Below, piece by piece: positions 11,501 to 22,600 of a stretch of DNA of 64,000 nucleotides. Positions within the stretch are counted from its first letter, which is position 1. The number at the start of each line of letters is the position of its first letter. A program made the position numbers and the translations under genes. The stretch covers positions 209,991,394 through 210,055,393 of the forward strand of contig VDFB02358134.1 of assembly GCA_007258455.2 (NCBI GenBank). Direction: 5' to 3'. The notes beneath the pieces are model-generated. The model saw only the letters and a program-made list of their open reading frames with translations, was not told the DNA's origin and made no database searches. The stretch is from Sequoia sempervirens (Eukaryota > Streptophyta > Pinopsida > Cupressales > Cupressaceae).

Positions 11501-12350
11501 GAATAAATAATACATCATTGAAGAAGGGTAAGGGGACTTTCACAACTCTCTATTTAGTTGAATTTCAGAGGCATATAAGAAGGTTAGGGTTTGCAAGGAA
11601 TTGGAAGGAAAGATAGTTTCTCAACACAACAGTTGAAAATAATTTTAACTCAAACATGTATACATAAAAATGAAATAAACACTCACATATGCAAGGTAAT
11701 AAACTTACTCAAACAAAAAAGAGTTTAGAAGAGGAAAACTTGATCCATTCCATTAATGTAGAGGAAAAATCCAATATTTACAATGGAAGAGTGTGAAATA
11801 CAATTTACAAAAGAAAAAACCTAGAGGAGCCAGAGGAAGAACAACCCTTGAAATGAATACATTTTTTACCTTTATAGACAGGAATAATTGAGAAACAAAA
11901 ACCAAACCCTAACTAGGGTTAGCAATGAAGCTTATGGCATGAAAATTCGAGTCATCCATGAAAATCACGATTAGAGCATAGATATGTTAGTAAAGTCAAC
12001 AAACAACAAGAAATGGTCATGAGCGCCCATGAAATCCACTTGAAAAAGGTATGGGAGGAAACTAATGTTTTCCTTGAAGCTAAGGAATAAAATATGGGTG
12101 CCCAAAAGTCAAATTGGGCCTCAAAAATACCCAAAAAAACATGTCAAAATGCGAGATGGTTAGGCATCGATCTCAAAAAATAGCCTTTAGAAGCATGAAA
12201 AAATGGTCTAAAGCCCTAAAAATGCATTTATCATTGTCGATGATTAGGAAATAGGAGGTCAGGCATCAACCTTACAATGTACATCAAATTTCATACTTTG
12301 ATTCATCAGATATCTGGCATTGGGTCAATGGATGTCAAGCGTCAGGCTTA
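8600..12350. other. Non-coding, possible LTR start near 10536
   Basis: No protein domain is readable. The purine run GTTGGGGAGG at about 10525-10535, followed by TGATATCC, could be a polypurine tract and an LTR start on the plus strand, perhaps belonging to the gypsy remnant upstream, but no second copy exists here to prove it. Confidence 0.3.
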
Positions 12351-12359
12351 TCGCTTACC

Positions 12360-12880
12360 AAATACCAAAGGAAGAAGAGAGGAGGAAACCACAACAAAGA
12401 AAGGAAGTATTGGGCATTAGACCTTATAATTTCAAAGGTCTAAGGTTGGGGGAATGAGATACCTCTTACTAAAGAAAGGTAAGAGGGAAAGGGGAAGGTT
12501 GAAGGTCAAAACATGAAACCCTATCAGTTAGTTAGATTTTGGAGTTAAGGCAACAATGAGAAGGAAAATGGAAGGAGACAGTTGAAGAAGAGAAAAGTTT
12601 GAAGATTTCAAAGGTTAGAGGGAAACCTTACCTCTTACCTCTGAAGGTAAGGTGCAAGGGTGAAGGCTGAAGGACAAAGAGCGAAGGAAGAAAGGAATGA
12701 GGAGAGGGAAGAGGGAAGGGGAAAGACTGAAGGCTAAAGGCCAAAAGCAGAAACAAAAAAATGGAAGAGGAGAGGGAATTAGTAAAGGGTAAATGGTAAG
12801 GGTGAAGGCTGAAAACCAAAATACTTAAATTAGAAAGGGAAGGAAGAAGGAGCAAGGAAGAAGGCATGTAAGGTAAGTGA
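12360..12880 (+). repeat. Purine-rich block with degenerate GAAGG-type repeats
   Basis: About 500 bases are dominated by A and G on the plus strand, densest at about 12640-12870. Imperfect repeats centre on GGTGAAGGCTGAAGG and GACTGAAGGCTAAAGG. The long minus-strand frame across it (Leu/Ser/Pro only) is a by-product of composition. Confidence 0.7.
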
Positions 12881-13547
12881 GTAAGAGACAGTCTAAAAAC
12901 CCAAAATTCTAGGACTTAGAAAAATTTAGGAAACTTCAAGGAGAAAACATGCAAGATGGCCCATGGGGAATTTCTCATATTGGTTATCAATAATGTGACA
13001 TCAAAGGGGGGCATGAAATGTCAACATTAATGATGAATTTTACGAGATGATTGCCTACTAATCATGGGATCTAGAGGCCTTATTGGTCCTTTGGGCACAA
13101 AGTCATGAAGGGGAAAACTTCAATATTGGGCCTCCTCAAAGTAAAAAAAACCATGTGTAGCTACACTTAGAGGAAAGCATGGAAGCTAAGAGCATACATT
13201 CCCTTATGGAGAATGTAGGGTGTGCAAATACACTTCATGGAAAGCAAGATATTTACAATATATATATAGAACTAATAGAAAGAAAAGAGTGGAAGCTTGC
13301 TTCTATCAAAGATGAATCTTTTGAAGGAGTTGATCTCCCTCAAACCATAGTTACAAACCTCACCTAGCTACAACCACTAAAAACTGCTACCAACATGCAT
13401 GTAACTGCACAAAATGCTTGCAAGGTGAATGATCGCTTCACTATAATTTTTTCCATTTCAAGGAAACCATATGAGGCAAGTGTTAGACTCATCTAACAAG
13501 GGTGCCTTAGGTGAACATACAGTAGTAGGGGTGAACTTTTTTGAAGA

Positions 13548-14950
13548 TTAGTCAACATCCACAAAAGAACCTTCTATAGAAGGAAGAGAACTCACCTCAC
13601 AAAAGGATAGGCCAATTTCATCATTTCTAACCTCTTCATTGCATGAACTAGAATAAAAAGAGAATGTTTCTAGCTCACATTGCAATGTAAAATAAGAAAA
13701 ATCAGATTTTTGATCTACACAAGGAACTTCTTCTTTATGCACCTCAAAAGAGAAACTTTGAAACTTGGGCATACTATAAAATTGAACAACGAGAGCATCA
13801 CTCTCCCAAAAAATGTGTGGCTTCTCAATGGTGGATTTTTTCAGTGTTTTGGTTCCATGTGAAGCACTCTAACTCAGTCACATTATCCCTAATGCCAAAA
13901 GTCACATCTTCATTTTGAATGAAGACCGCATATTCAACATTGCTACATTCATGGACAACAAAAAACCAACAAACCTCATGATTACTTGTAATGATGCACA
14001 CTTCATCAACACATACCTTAGACTTATGAGACACCTTGTGTGAAGAATTGAATTCTTAAAATTGTCTCTCTTTTATAATTTCCTTTTGGAAACAAGCTGC
14101 AAAAAAATCAAACTCGTGGCATGTAATGGTTGCAAAGTCCTCTGATGCCTCTTTATTCTTATGTTGTTTCCCTCAAAACTTCTCTTTTGGGGGTGATTAT
14201 TTGGTATTTAAACCTTAAAAAAAGGTTTCTATAACATCCCAATAGAGGTCATCCACCTCTAAATTGTAGAATTCAATAGATTGGGGATCTTCATCCATAA
14301 TAATAGGGGATAAACACATTTGTTGTTGATGATCCAAAACCATGGAGTTTTCTTCAACCATCAAGCCCAGACAAAGTTGTTTGGAAGATTCAACTGATGT
14401 AGGTACAACTAATCTATCCTCCTCATCCTCAACAAAATAAGGGAGGGAATCAAATGAGAGGAATGATTCCTCTACTGTATCAATTATTTTTACCATTTTA
14501 ATGTCTTGTTGTTGTAATACTATTTCATCTTGAATTTTTTCTTGCAACAAACCAAGACACTCATTTTAAAGAGCACATGAAGGCTCCACAAAAACAACCT
14601 CTTCACTCCTATCCCAAAACTACTCAATAGGAGTAAAAGGTTGATCATCCTCAAGGATAGGTTTTTGTGAGGAATGGGGGTTCACAAAACTTAGCATCTC
14701 CAACATAGAAGATCCACTTGATGGCACAACAGGTTGGATGGGAGTTTCAAGGGGTTGATTGGGATTCTTGAAAATAAAAAATTTGTGCTTGCATACCCCT
14801 TGCACAATAGATTGCTTTGGAACAAAAGGATGGTTAAAGGGGGTTTCAAGAGGCTTGGTAGGCTTCTTGAAACTTACAAATTTATATTTTCTTACCTCCT
14901 CCTAGTAGGATATTCTTGAAATGGTGGAGGTGCATGTTTGAAACTTGGCA
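13548..14950 (-). pseudogene. Unrecognised acidic protein remnant, minus strand
   Basis: About 1.4 kb of the minus strand keeps a coding-like reading across several stops and shifts. From right to left: a Pro-rich part with two copies of a K(Y/H)KF...FK(K/N)P...PLETP motif (DNA at 14734-14800 and 14830-14900); a Gln/Glu-rich part (LQEKIQDEIVLQQQDIKMVK); an acidic part (YFVEDEEDRLVVP, IIMDEDPQSIEFYNLEVDD); and a Cys/His-containing end (13825-14034). I do not recognise the family. Its general look matches the acidic ORFs carried by gag-only elements, as at 60982-61638, so a retroelement accessory ORF is the best guess. Confidence 0.4.
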
Positions 14951-15765
14951 CACAAGAGGCTGATGGAGTCTTGGACACTTATTCTAGAGCAAGGGCAAGT
15001 CCAATTTTTTCTTTCCTAGAAATAAATCTCTTCTTGTACACTCTTCTTGTTGCCCTCTTTTTTCCTATTAGAGCCTAAAATTTCATGCAAATTTTGGAAA
15101 AATTTAAGGCTCTCATAGTGAAGAAGTTGATTTTAGCACTCAAAAGTATGATTGAAAAATCCACTCCAGTGGCCCACTTTGAAAATTCACAAAATGAAGC
15201 CAATGCAATTTCACACAAAATCACCTTGCAAGCATGTTTATCTGACATATGTGAGCAAGTACACCTATTTTTTAGCTTCCTACTATCTAATTTTCCAAAG
15301 TTTCAAAAGGCCAAGTTGAAGGGTTCTAGGAAGGTTTGTTGTTTACACAGTGTTAAAACTCCCAAAAGGGTCAACTTTGGAGGACAATATTAAGCAACAT
15401 AAAGTGTGTCGTGACAAACCAATTAGTGTCTCAGATTTTTCCCATCTTAATGTGCTTTCATGAAAATTTTGCAGGGTCCCAACATCTCATTTGGTATATT
15501 TTCAAAACCAAAACCAAATGGATTTTACCCAATTTGAAGACATCATTTCTAGAACTATAGAAATGTCAACTTTGATGCTTGATATTTGGTGAAGAAATTA
15601 AAATGATGTAAAACCCTCTTGCACACATGTTCACTTGACCTAAATGAACTAGTATCCAAGGTAGCATCTTCTCAGAATCACATTTGATATTTTTACAAAA
15701 TAGCAAGTTGGTGAGTTTCAATTGGGTTTGATAGGAGTAGTTTTTAGAATGGGTTGAGTGAACTA
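14951..15765. other. No recognisable gene
   Basis: A short plus-strand frame at 15085-15393 has no recognisable motif and no supporting context. The rest is AT-rich sequence up to the Tat-type LTR. Confidence 0.4.
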
Positions 15766-17244
15766 TGAAACATAGATTTTTAGGGCCCTATGGAGTACTC
15801 TTCCACTTCTAGGGTTTTTCACCTAAAAGAAGGGAGATAGGGCCGAAAATGCTAATGTATCATTCAAATTATGATGTATGCAATGTTGTTTAATGTAAAT
15901 GGACTTAACTAAATGTAATTGACTAATCTAAATAACTGAAAATGAATGCAAAACTAAGATTTATGTTTTGTTTTAAAACGTAGTGTTGCTGCAAAAAGGT
16001 TAAAATAATGAACAAAAATGCAACTTTTAACCAAATAGAAAGTTGTTTCTCAAAATATGTGGACCTAAAAATTTGTAAAGGACTAGAGAACAATCTAAAA
16101 AGTTGATGAAATCTGAACTTGGGCTGATTGGGACTCATTCGTAACCTTGGGTGAATCAGTCCCAGATCAGGACTTTTCTGTACAGAACATTTTTTCTAAT
16201 AGTTGGGGATCTGAAATTGCATCTGACTCAAATTTGTATCTTAGGGTGGAATCATTCACCATGCATAGTGAATCAATCCTCTTTCTAATTTTTGCAATCT
16301 CAAAACTCAGATCTATGCCTTGACACTTACACAACAATTTCTGATAGAAACCTGATTCCAGATCTCAAAAAATTCCTACAAAACAACTTTAAAAAGTTGG
16401 TCTAATGGGGGTTTTTCCACAGTCAAACCCCTTGATAGGTAATTAAACCTTGAATAGAGATTTTTTTTCATAAAACCTAGTCTTAGATGCGTTAAAGACT
16501 AGGAAAAGATGAAATGTAAGAAGGGTCCTATTCTATTGCTCTAGAACAAGACATGCAAGAGTGATTGAAATGATGCAAGATCTCAACCCTAAAAACCTTA
16601 CAACACATGAAACATATGAATAAAATTACATGCAAAAGTTAAACAAATACAATGCAAACCTTAATCTGAAGATAGAGTGAAAATGGAAAATGGAATCAAT
16701 AGGAAACCAAGTCCTTAGGCATGATTTGGTGGCTAGTCACACCTCTTCACCCTAGACTTCTTCATGATTCACCATAGGAATCCATCATTAACCCTTTGCA
16801 ATGTTGGATCTTGACAAGAAAAGTGTATTTATAAGAAACAACACTTTTTTTCTCATTAATTAAACCTAAGAGCTTGACATTCACTGGAAATAAAAGTTAA
16901 ATTGATTAAATTCCTACTTAATTTTGAATTTTCCCTCAAAGGGGACTCATTCGCCACCCTTGGTGAATGGGTCCCACCAGAGGGGACTCATTCGCCCAAG
17001 GTCGTGAGTGGGTCCCACTACTACTGTTTGAAGGTGGTTTGTTGGGATATGATGTCATTAAATGTTGTTTGTTAGGTTTTATGTGATTTCTCTGGTGAAA
17101 CAGGCAACTAGATCAAAATTAATAGGTCTAAGGGGCCTATAAATGTTGTTTTCAAGGAGAAATGATGTGAGGGGACTCAAAAGTGGGTCCAATTATCTAT
17201 GAAATTATCTCTTTTCTCAAGAGGGTCCAATTTTCTATGGCACA
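15766..17244 (-). repeat. 3' LTR of the Tat-type element
   Basis: It runs TGAAACATAG...CTATGGCACA on the plus strand, so the minus strand starts TGTGCCATAG and ends CTATGTTTCA. Its first 1.2 kb aligns along its length with 26730-28050. It carries four imperfect palindromes of the type GGGACTCATTC...GAATGAGTCCC at 16130-16163, 16248-16279, 16942-16975 and 16983-17016. The minus-strand polypurine tract TTTAGTGGGGGCTAAA (17245-17261) lies directly outside it. Confidence 0.8.
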
Positions 17245-17261
17245 TTTAGCCCCCACTAAAG
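17245..17261 (-). promoter_or_regulatory. Polypurine tract of the Tat-type element
   Basis: The minus strand reads TTTAGTGGGGGCTAAA directly before the LTR start TGTGCCATAG, the expected plus-strand primer position. Confidence 0.55.
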
Positions 17262-18018
17262 CACCCATATGACTCTGTGTGCATATGTAAGCTAAAGGAC
17301 TCTAAACGATGCACCTTACTACATAAAAGGATACATATTCAAAAGGATGAGAGAATGAAGCCCCCAGTGTAGTTATCTGCACAACCACAACATTAGGAAC
17401 TACATCCTACAACACACATTCATTAATTTCTCAAAAAACCTTTTATCTAACTCTTAGGAATCCAATTCAAGGGTAGATGTATGCCCCTCGGTTTTGCTTG
17501 CTTTTCGGAGGTGGAATCAAGGTAGCAATCCACCCATGTCAAACAAGAAACATCATATCATAGGGCATTTCCAAGTACCATGCCACATAATGATAGGAAA
17601 ATGATGATTTCATGTGTGGAATCATGATTCCAATGCATCAAATAGTGTTGAAAACAGATTACCCTAGCACCTTTTGTGATGATTTGAAGGAGCTATATGT
17701 TATGAAGCCTTTAGGATATAATAACCCTATGATAATGCATAAAAGTAAGAAGAGGTGAAAAGTGATTAAAGAAAGAGGAGAAAGTAATTTGTCATTAACT
17801 ATTCATTTTACCTTCATGTATCTTGAAACCGATGAGAGAGAACATGTCGAGCAGATGGGATTTCACACCTTTGCGGTTGGATGATCTTTGTGAACAAGTA
17901 GCACGTGGCGATCTGCCATGAGGTGAGTTGATTCTGTAACTTTATCATTGTGATTTGATGGTATTTTAATGATTTTAATGCATGGATAGGTTAATTTAGG
18001 GTTCTTGGAAAAAATTTT
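17262..18018. other. Non-coding spacer inside the Tat-type element
   Basis: It lies between the polypurine tract and the 20-bp tandem repeat. A weak minus-strand frame at 17863-18060 has no motif. Confidence 0.4.
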
Positions 18019-18156
18019 GCAATGTCCCATTTTTTTGCAAAGTGTCCCATTTGCTCGCAAACTGTCCCTTTTGTTTGCAAAGTGTCTTGTTTCTTCGCAA
18101 AGTGTCTCATTTCTTTGTGAAGTGTCCTTTTTTCTTTGTAAAATGTCTAAAATGGG
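18019..18156 (+). repeat. 20-bp tandem repeat, seven units
   Basis: The unit GCAAAGTGTCCCATTTNTTC repeats in exact 20-base register, with unit starts at 18037, 18057, 18077, 18097, 18117 and 18137, plus a shorter 18-base unit at 18019. As 20 is not a multiple of 3, overlapping frames stay open here by accident. It lies just upstream of the plant-mobile-domain pseudogene. Confidence 0.9.
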
Positions 18157-18239
18157 TTCTCAAGTGTCTAGGGCCATTAGAGAAGCACACTAGATTAGCT
18201 TTAGCACACTTGCATGATGAAAACTAGATAAAATTGAGA

Positions 18240-20360
18240 GCATTTTGTGATGATTTTTATAGGTTCATGCCCAGTTGTGACAACTGCTAGGGGGGAAGAC
18301 AACTAAAAAGTTTAAGAGATAATGTGCCAGTGCTATTAGTGATAGAGTTAGATCATTTATAGTCAATGGGTATCTATTGGGTATATCTTATTCCACCCAT
18401 GAGATACCATGATGCCATGCTGATGGCTCTATGTGAGTGTTGGGATGCAGATACCTATACCTTTCATCTTCCCACAAGGGAAATGACCATCACACTCGAG
18501 GACATACACTACATTCTCCAAGTTCCTATTTGGGGAGTGCGAGTCTATTTCTAGGGGTATTGGTCATTTCGGGAGAAGAAGAGAGATATGCAGTATTGTT
18601 TGGATGGACATGTTCATGATGAGAGGATTAGAGCATAGATCAAGATTCCCATGATGTTGTATTCATCAAATCCTATGGTTAGATGGATTATGATGCACAC
18701 AATGGCACTAGTTCTCAATCTAGATGGATGAGCGACACACTTGGATGGGGGACTGGTACACCTGATATGAGGGATGTACGAGTAGAGGATAGTCTATGCA
18801 TGGGGCCACTGAATTCTAGCACACTTGTATTATGATCTTGGTCAGTTTGTATTTCGAGAGGTTGATAGTATGTTCCATTGTACACTTCTACAAGTGTGGT
18901 TCCTTGAGCATATCACATGTACCAAGCTTTTCGGATACCCTTGTACTATAGCAGCAGGATACCCATGAGCATTCGGCTATCCTTTGTGATGGTTGTGGAA
19001 ATATGGTGATTTACACCTTTGGAGGGTGAGATTCGACTAGCTAGAGGAGGATGAGATCCTATGGAGACCCTATCTACTCACTCAACAATGGCTAGACCCC
19101 ACCAGACAGTTACATAGGATACAAATGGATAGATATCTAGCAGGGAGGCATGACTGCATCATATTACCATTCTATTATGGGTGAATCATATGATAGTTTG
19201 GATAGGTGAAAACACCACCGAGGGCATGCCCCTTCATTAGACGATCAGTGCAAAGTGCCTAGAGGCCAAGTGACACTATTCAGCTGATGATAGATCATGT
19301 ACAGGAGAGTGATTCTGATGATTTAGATCATGACCAGCCACCAGTCTCTGACATTAATGATGTTGGTAGCACAGACAAGCATGAGGAGTGGTGTACATAT
19401 GTGTGACTAGCTCCTATGTTCCCCATGGATTTTCCTCTATGTGATGTAGAGCACAGATGAGGGTGATGAGCCAAAAGAGAGAGTAGAGGAGGAATAGTAC
19501 AGGCCAACAAATATTTTTAGATATATTATCGATGAGGAGTACCAATATGAGGCCGATCCTAATTATGAGGACTAGGATGTAGGAGAGGAGAACAAGGAGG
19601 GGGTGAGGATTATGACCAAGATTATTATTACAAGGAGGAGCCAACCCTGAGTGAGGGTGATGAGGAAGCTATTCAGGATTGGTACGAGCATGGAGAGTCA
19701 TCACATACATATAAGACTAGATCATGGGAAGTAGCCACAATAGACATCAACATGCACAATCAAAGATAGGCTAGCACATCTTCCATGCCCACTAGAGATG
19801 AGGAGGTTGGAATTCCTCATGCGTCTAGAGACATACATGATGAGATTTGATTTTTGTTGCATGTGATTTAGTGATTTATGTTGTATTTGTGTATATATAT
19901 ATCATGATGATGTGTTACTAATTGTGTACATCATCTATCTTGCAGGAGTGATGAGAGATTGGTGAGAGTTCTATTGTCAGGTAGCCATAGAGATAGTGCC
20001 AACATCCATTGAGGAGGATGAGATAGATCTTGACTATGTGCCCCCACCGATCATGGAGGGAGGAGCCAGAGTCACTCATACCATTCATGAGGTTGCAAGC
20101 AGTGTATGAGAGTGTGAGGAGGTGACTCTGTTGGGCTGAGAATGCACTACAGTCAACATAGACCTTAGTAGAGGTAGAGAGACTATAGGTAGAGCTGGCA
20201 CAAACATGAGCGGAGAGGGACTAGATGGTAGATGAGCAGCTTATAGCCATTGGGCAAGTACAAGATCTGGAGTATGCATTGAGACTCGATAGTTCATGAT
20301 CACGGTCACACACGACCATCTCACAATGTCTAGGGACTGGATCGTGAGTGCTAGATCCTG
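18240..20360 (+). pseudogene. Plant mobile domain (PMD) protein, broken, antisense within the Tat-type element
   Basis: The plus strand reads a plant mobile domain (family of MAIN and MAIL1, also found in transposons). At 18366-18554 are LMALCECWDADTYTFHLPTR, then EMTITLEDIHYILQVPIWG, the conserved W-D-x-x-T-x-T-F-H-L-P and T-L-E-D core. Farther on come WFLEHITC and, at about 19050-19140, LWRPYLLTQQWLDPTRQLHR then IQMDRYLAGR, matching the domain's C-terminal part. An acidic tail follows (DEEYQYEADPNYED at about 19530), ending near 19850. A possible acceptor CTTGCAG at 19938-19944 precedes a second protein-like stretch (EEDEIDLDYVPPPIMEGG). There are many stops. Orientation is opposite to the host element's pol. 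The domain is clear; exon limits are inferred. Confidence 0.75.
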
Positions 20361-20844
20361 AGGGGTCTAGCTCTCATAGACTATTTTGATATTGTATATG
20401 ATTCTGAGATGTATATAAACTTTGATATATATATATATATAGACATGCACCTTTGATATTATGATGATGTATCTTTTGGTATGCAAATGGTAAATGCTAT
20501 GTGATTAATTAAATGACTTATTGTAAAAATTATTTAATTAATGGCTTCATGATTTAACAAGAATGGTGTGATATGATATAAAGCATATTTCAGTTTTATC
20601 ATGGATACAACATGGATAAATGAAAAAGAATATGCTAAATTAAATACACCAATAAGGATTTAATTTAACACAAGAAGAGGGTGAATAGTATGAAGCCTAA
20701 AGTAATTATAAAATGAACTTAAATAATTACCTTAGTGTCCAAGACAAATAGAAATTTAGTTGTCAATAATAGAGCAATCTGAAAGTTATAACATCAATTA
20801 ACTTTAGACAACACTGCTATATCACTCATACTATTCAAAGGGGA
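20361..20844. other. AT-rich spacer with a TA microsatellite
   Basis: Contains a (TA)n run at about 20427-20442 and no readable protein. It separates the antisense PMD pseudogene from the integrase end. Confidence 0.5.
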
Positions 20845-21870
20845 TTAGAGATAATACCAATGCATATGTGTGACATTAATAGGCTCCCTAAGGGGTGTTC
20901 CATCAAGTTGTGTTAAGAGATAAGCACAAGAACCATAATTGGTATCAACTATGTAAGGTCCCAACCAATTAGGGCTGAACTTATCTTTGTCTTCGTTGTC
21001 AGCACTAACAGTTCTTTGACTTTCAATAAGAACAAAATCTCCCTTAGAAAATGATCTAGGGATAACATGAATGTTGTATTTGTGTTGTAATTGTTTGATG
21101 TGAGCTTGGATATGTTTGAGAGTGTTAATGCATTGTTCATCAAGCATCTCAAGTTGATGTAATTTTTGTATTGTATAATTGTTAGTGTTAAAAATATCTT
21201 GGAGAGAAACTTGCAAAGTAGGAAATTCTAACTCCATGGGCATAATCGCATCAGTACCATAAACAAAGCTATAAGGGGTATTTCCTGTGGATGAATGAAT
21301 ATTAGTTCTATAAGCCCAAAGAGTGTAAGATAGTTGCGTATGCCAATCTTTATGATTATTGTGAATATTTTTCTTAAGGATTTGTTCAAGAAGTTTATTA
21401 GTATTTTCAACTTGTTCATTGGATTGTGGATAATACAATGTAGAAAAAGGATGTTGAGTATTAAATGTTGCAATAAATTTTTAAAATTTACTATTCTTAA
21501 ATGGTGTTCCATTGTTTGAAACAATTGCAGAAGGAAGTCCAAAGCAAGCAGTTATGTATTCTAATATGAATCAACAAATTAATTCAATAGTTGTTGAATG
21601 AAGAGGGATAGCTTCTACCCATTTTATGAAATAGTCCGTTGCAATTATGATGAATGTATGTCTAGTAGAAGAAGGAGGTGAAATTTTTCCAATAAGATCT
21701 AACCCCCATACTAAAAATAGCCAAATGGGAACATTGGCATGGAGCTTAGCAGTAGGAGCATGAATCAAATTGCTATGTTCTTGACATTTGTGACATCATT
21801 TAACATAGGAAAAACAATCATTTTCCATATGTCTCCAATAATGACCCATACGAATAAGTTTTTGCACTAT
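20845..21870 (-). pseudogene. Gypsy integrase (broken)
   Basis: The zinc-binding part is readable as DCFSYVK and CHKCQEHSNLIHAP (about 21840-21760). The core has WGLDLIGKI (first Asp), ATDYFIKWVEAIPL, then IVSNNGTPFKN, where the second catalytic Asp of SDNG is Asn, and YYPQSNEQVENTNKLL with the catalytic Glu. The C-terminal 197-residue frame (21438-20845) includes WAYRTNIHSSTGNTPYSFVY and GDFVLIESQR, ending NVTHMHWYYL. The lost Asp and a frameshift near 21540 make it inactive. Confidence 0.88.
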
Positions 21871-22600
21871 GAATAACCTCCAAAATGACCTCCATAGGCA
21901 CCAACATGAGCTTGTTTGAGTGCTAAAGGGATTTTAGAATCTTTAAGACAATGTAATAGGATACCATTGAAAGATCTATATAATGAATAAGCAAGAATCG
22001 CATATTTAGTTTTGAGTTTACGTAACCATTTTTGAGTATTTGTTGTGATAGGTTCAGGAATGGCACCATCGTTTAAGTAGTTGTATATTGTATCATACCA
22101 TTCACATGAAGTTGCTTGAGTTATCGCCAAAATTTCTTCTAACAGAGTATCGATGGAAGGTTTCATGATAGTGTGAATAACGAATGTGAAATCTGTAAAA
22201 GGATCATGTGGGGATATGAGAGAAGTTACACTTGCCATTGCATCTGCGTGTTGATTATGTTTGTGTGGGATGTTATCAATGGTGAATGAGTGAAATTTTT
22301 CTAATAATTTTATTATGAGATCCTTGTACCTTGATAATTTTTCATGTTTAGTTTGATATGAACCTTTGATTTGTTTTATGACTAATTGTGAATCACCAAA
22401 GATCTTAATATGTTTAGTATGAAGAGGTAGAGTAGCTTGCAAACCTACAATCAATGCCTCATATTCAACTATATTATTTGTGCATAGGAAATTTAAATGG
22501 TAGGATAAGAGAATAGGTTTTATGTCGGGTGGAATTAGGACCACTCCAGCACCAGAACTTGTTCGACACTTAAATCCATCAAAAAATAATTTTCATGGTT
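21867..22600 (-). pseudogene. Second (archaeal-type) RNase H of a Tat/Ogre gypsy element
   Basis: The 225-residue frame (22544-21867) starts at VLIPPD, followed by NNIVEYEALIVGLQATLPL with the catalytic Glu, HIKIFGDSQLVIKQIKGSYQ with the second Asp, and HKHNQHADAMA with the last Asp. The first Asp lies just upstream in the same strand (LFFDGF at about 22590). This RNase H placed after the normal RT/RNase H is the diagnostic extra domain of Tat/Ogre elements. The C-terminal part (LKQAHVGAYGGHFGG) leads into the integrase zinc region. This is the longest unbroken frame of the element. Confidence 0.85.

Noticed and set aside
12628..12867. Leu/Ser/Pro-rich minus-strand frame
   Set aside because: Produced by the purine-rich composition of the other strand, not by a gene.
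18005..18227. Two overlapping Cys/Ser/Phe-rich frames
   Set aside because: They are readings of the 20-bp tandem repeat, which leaves frames open by chance.
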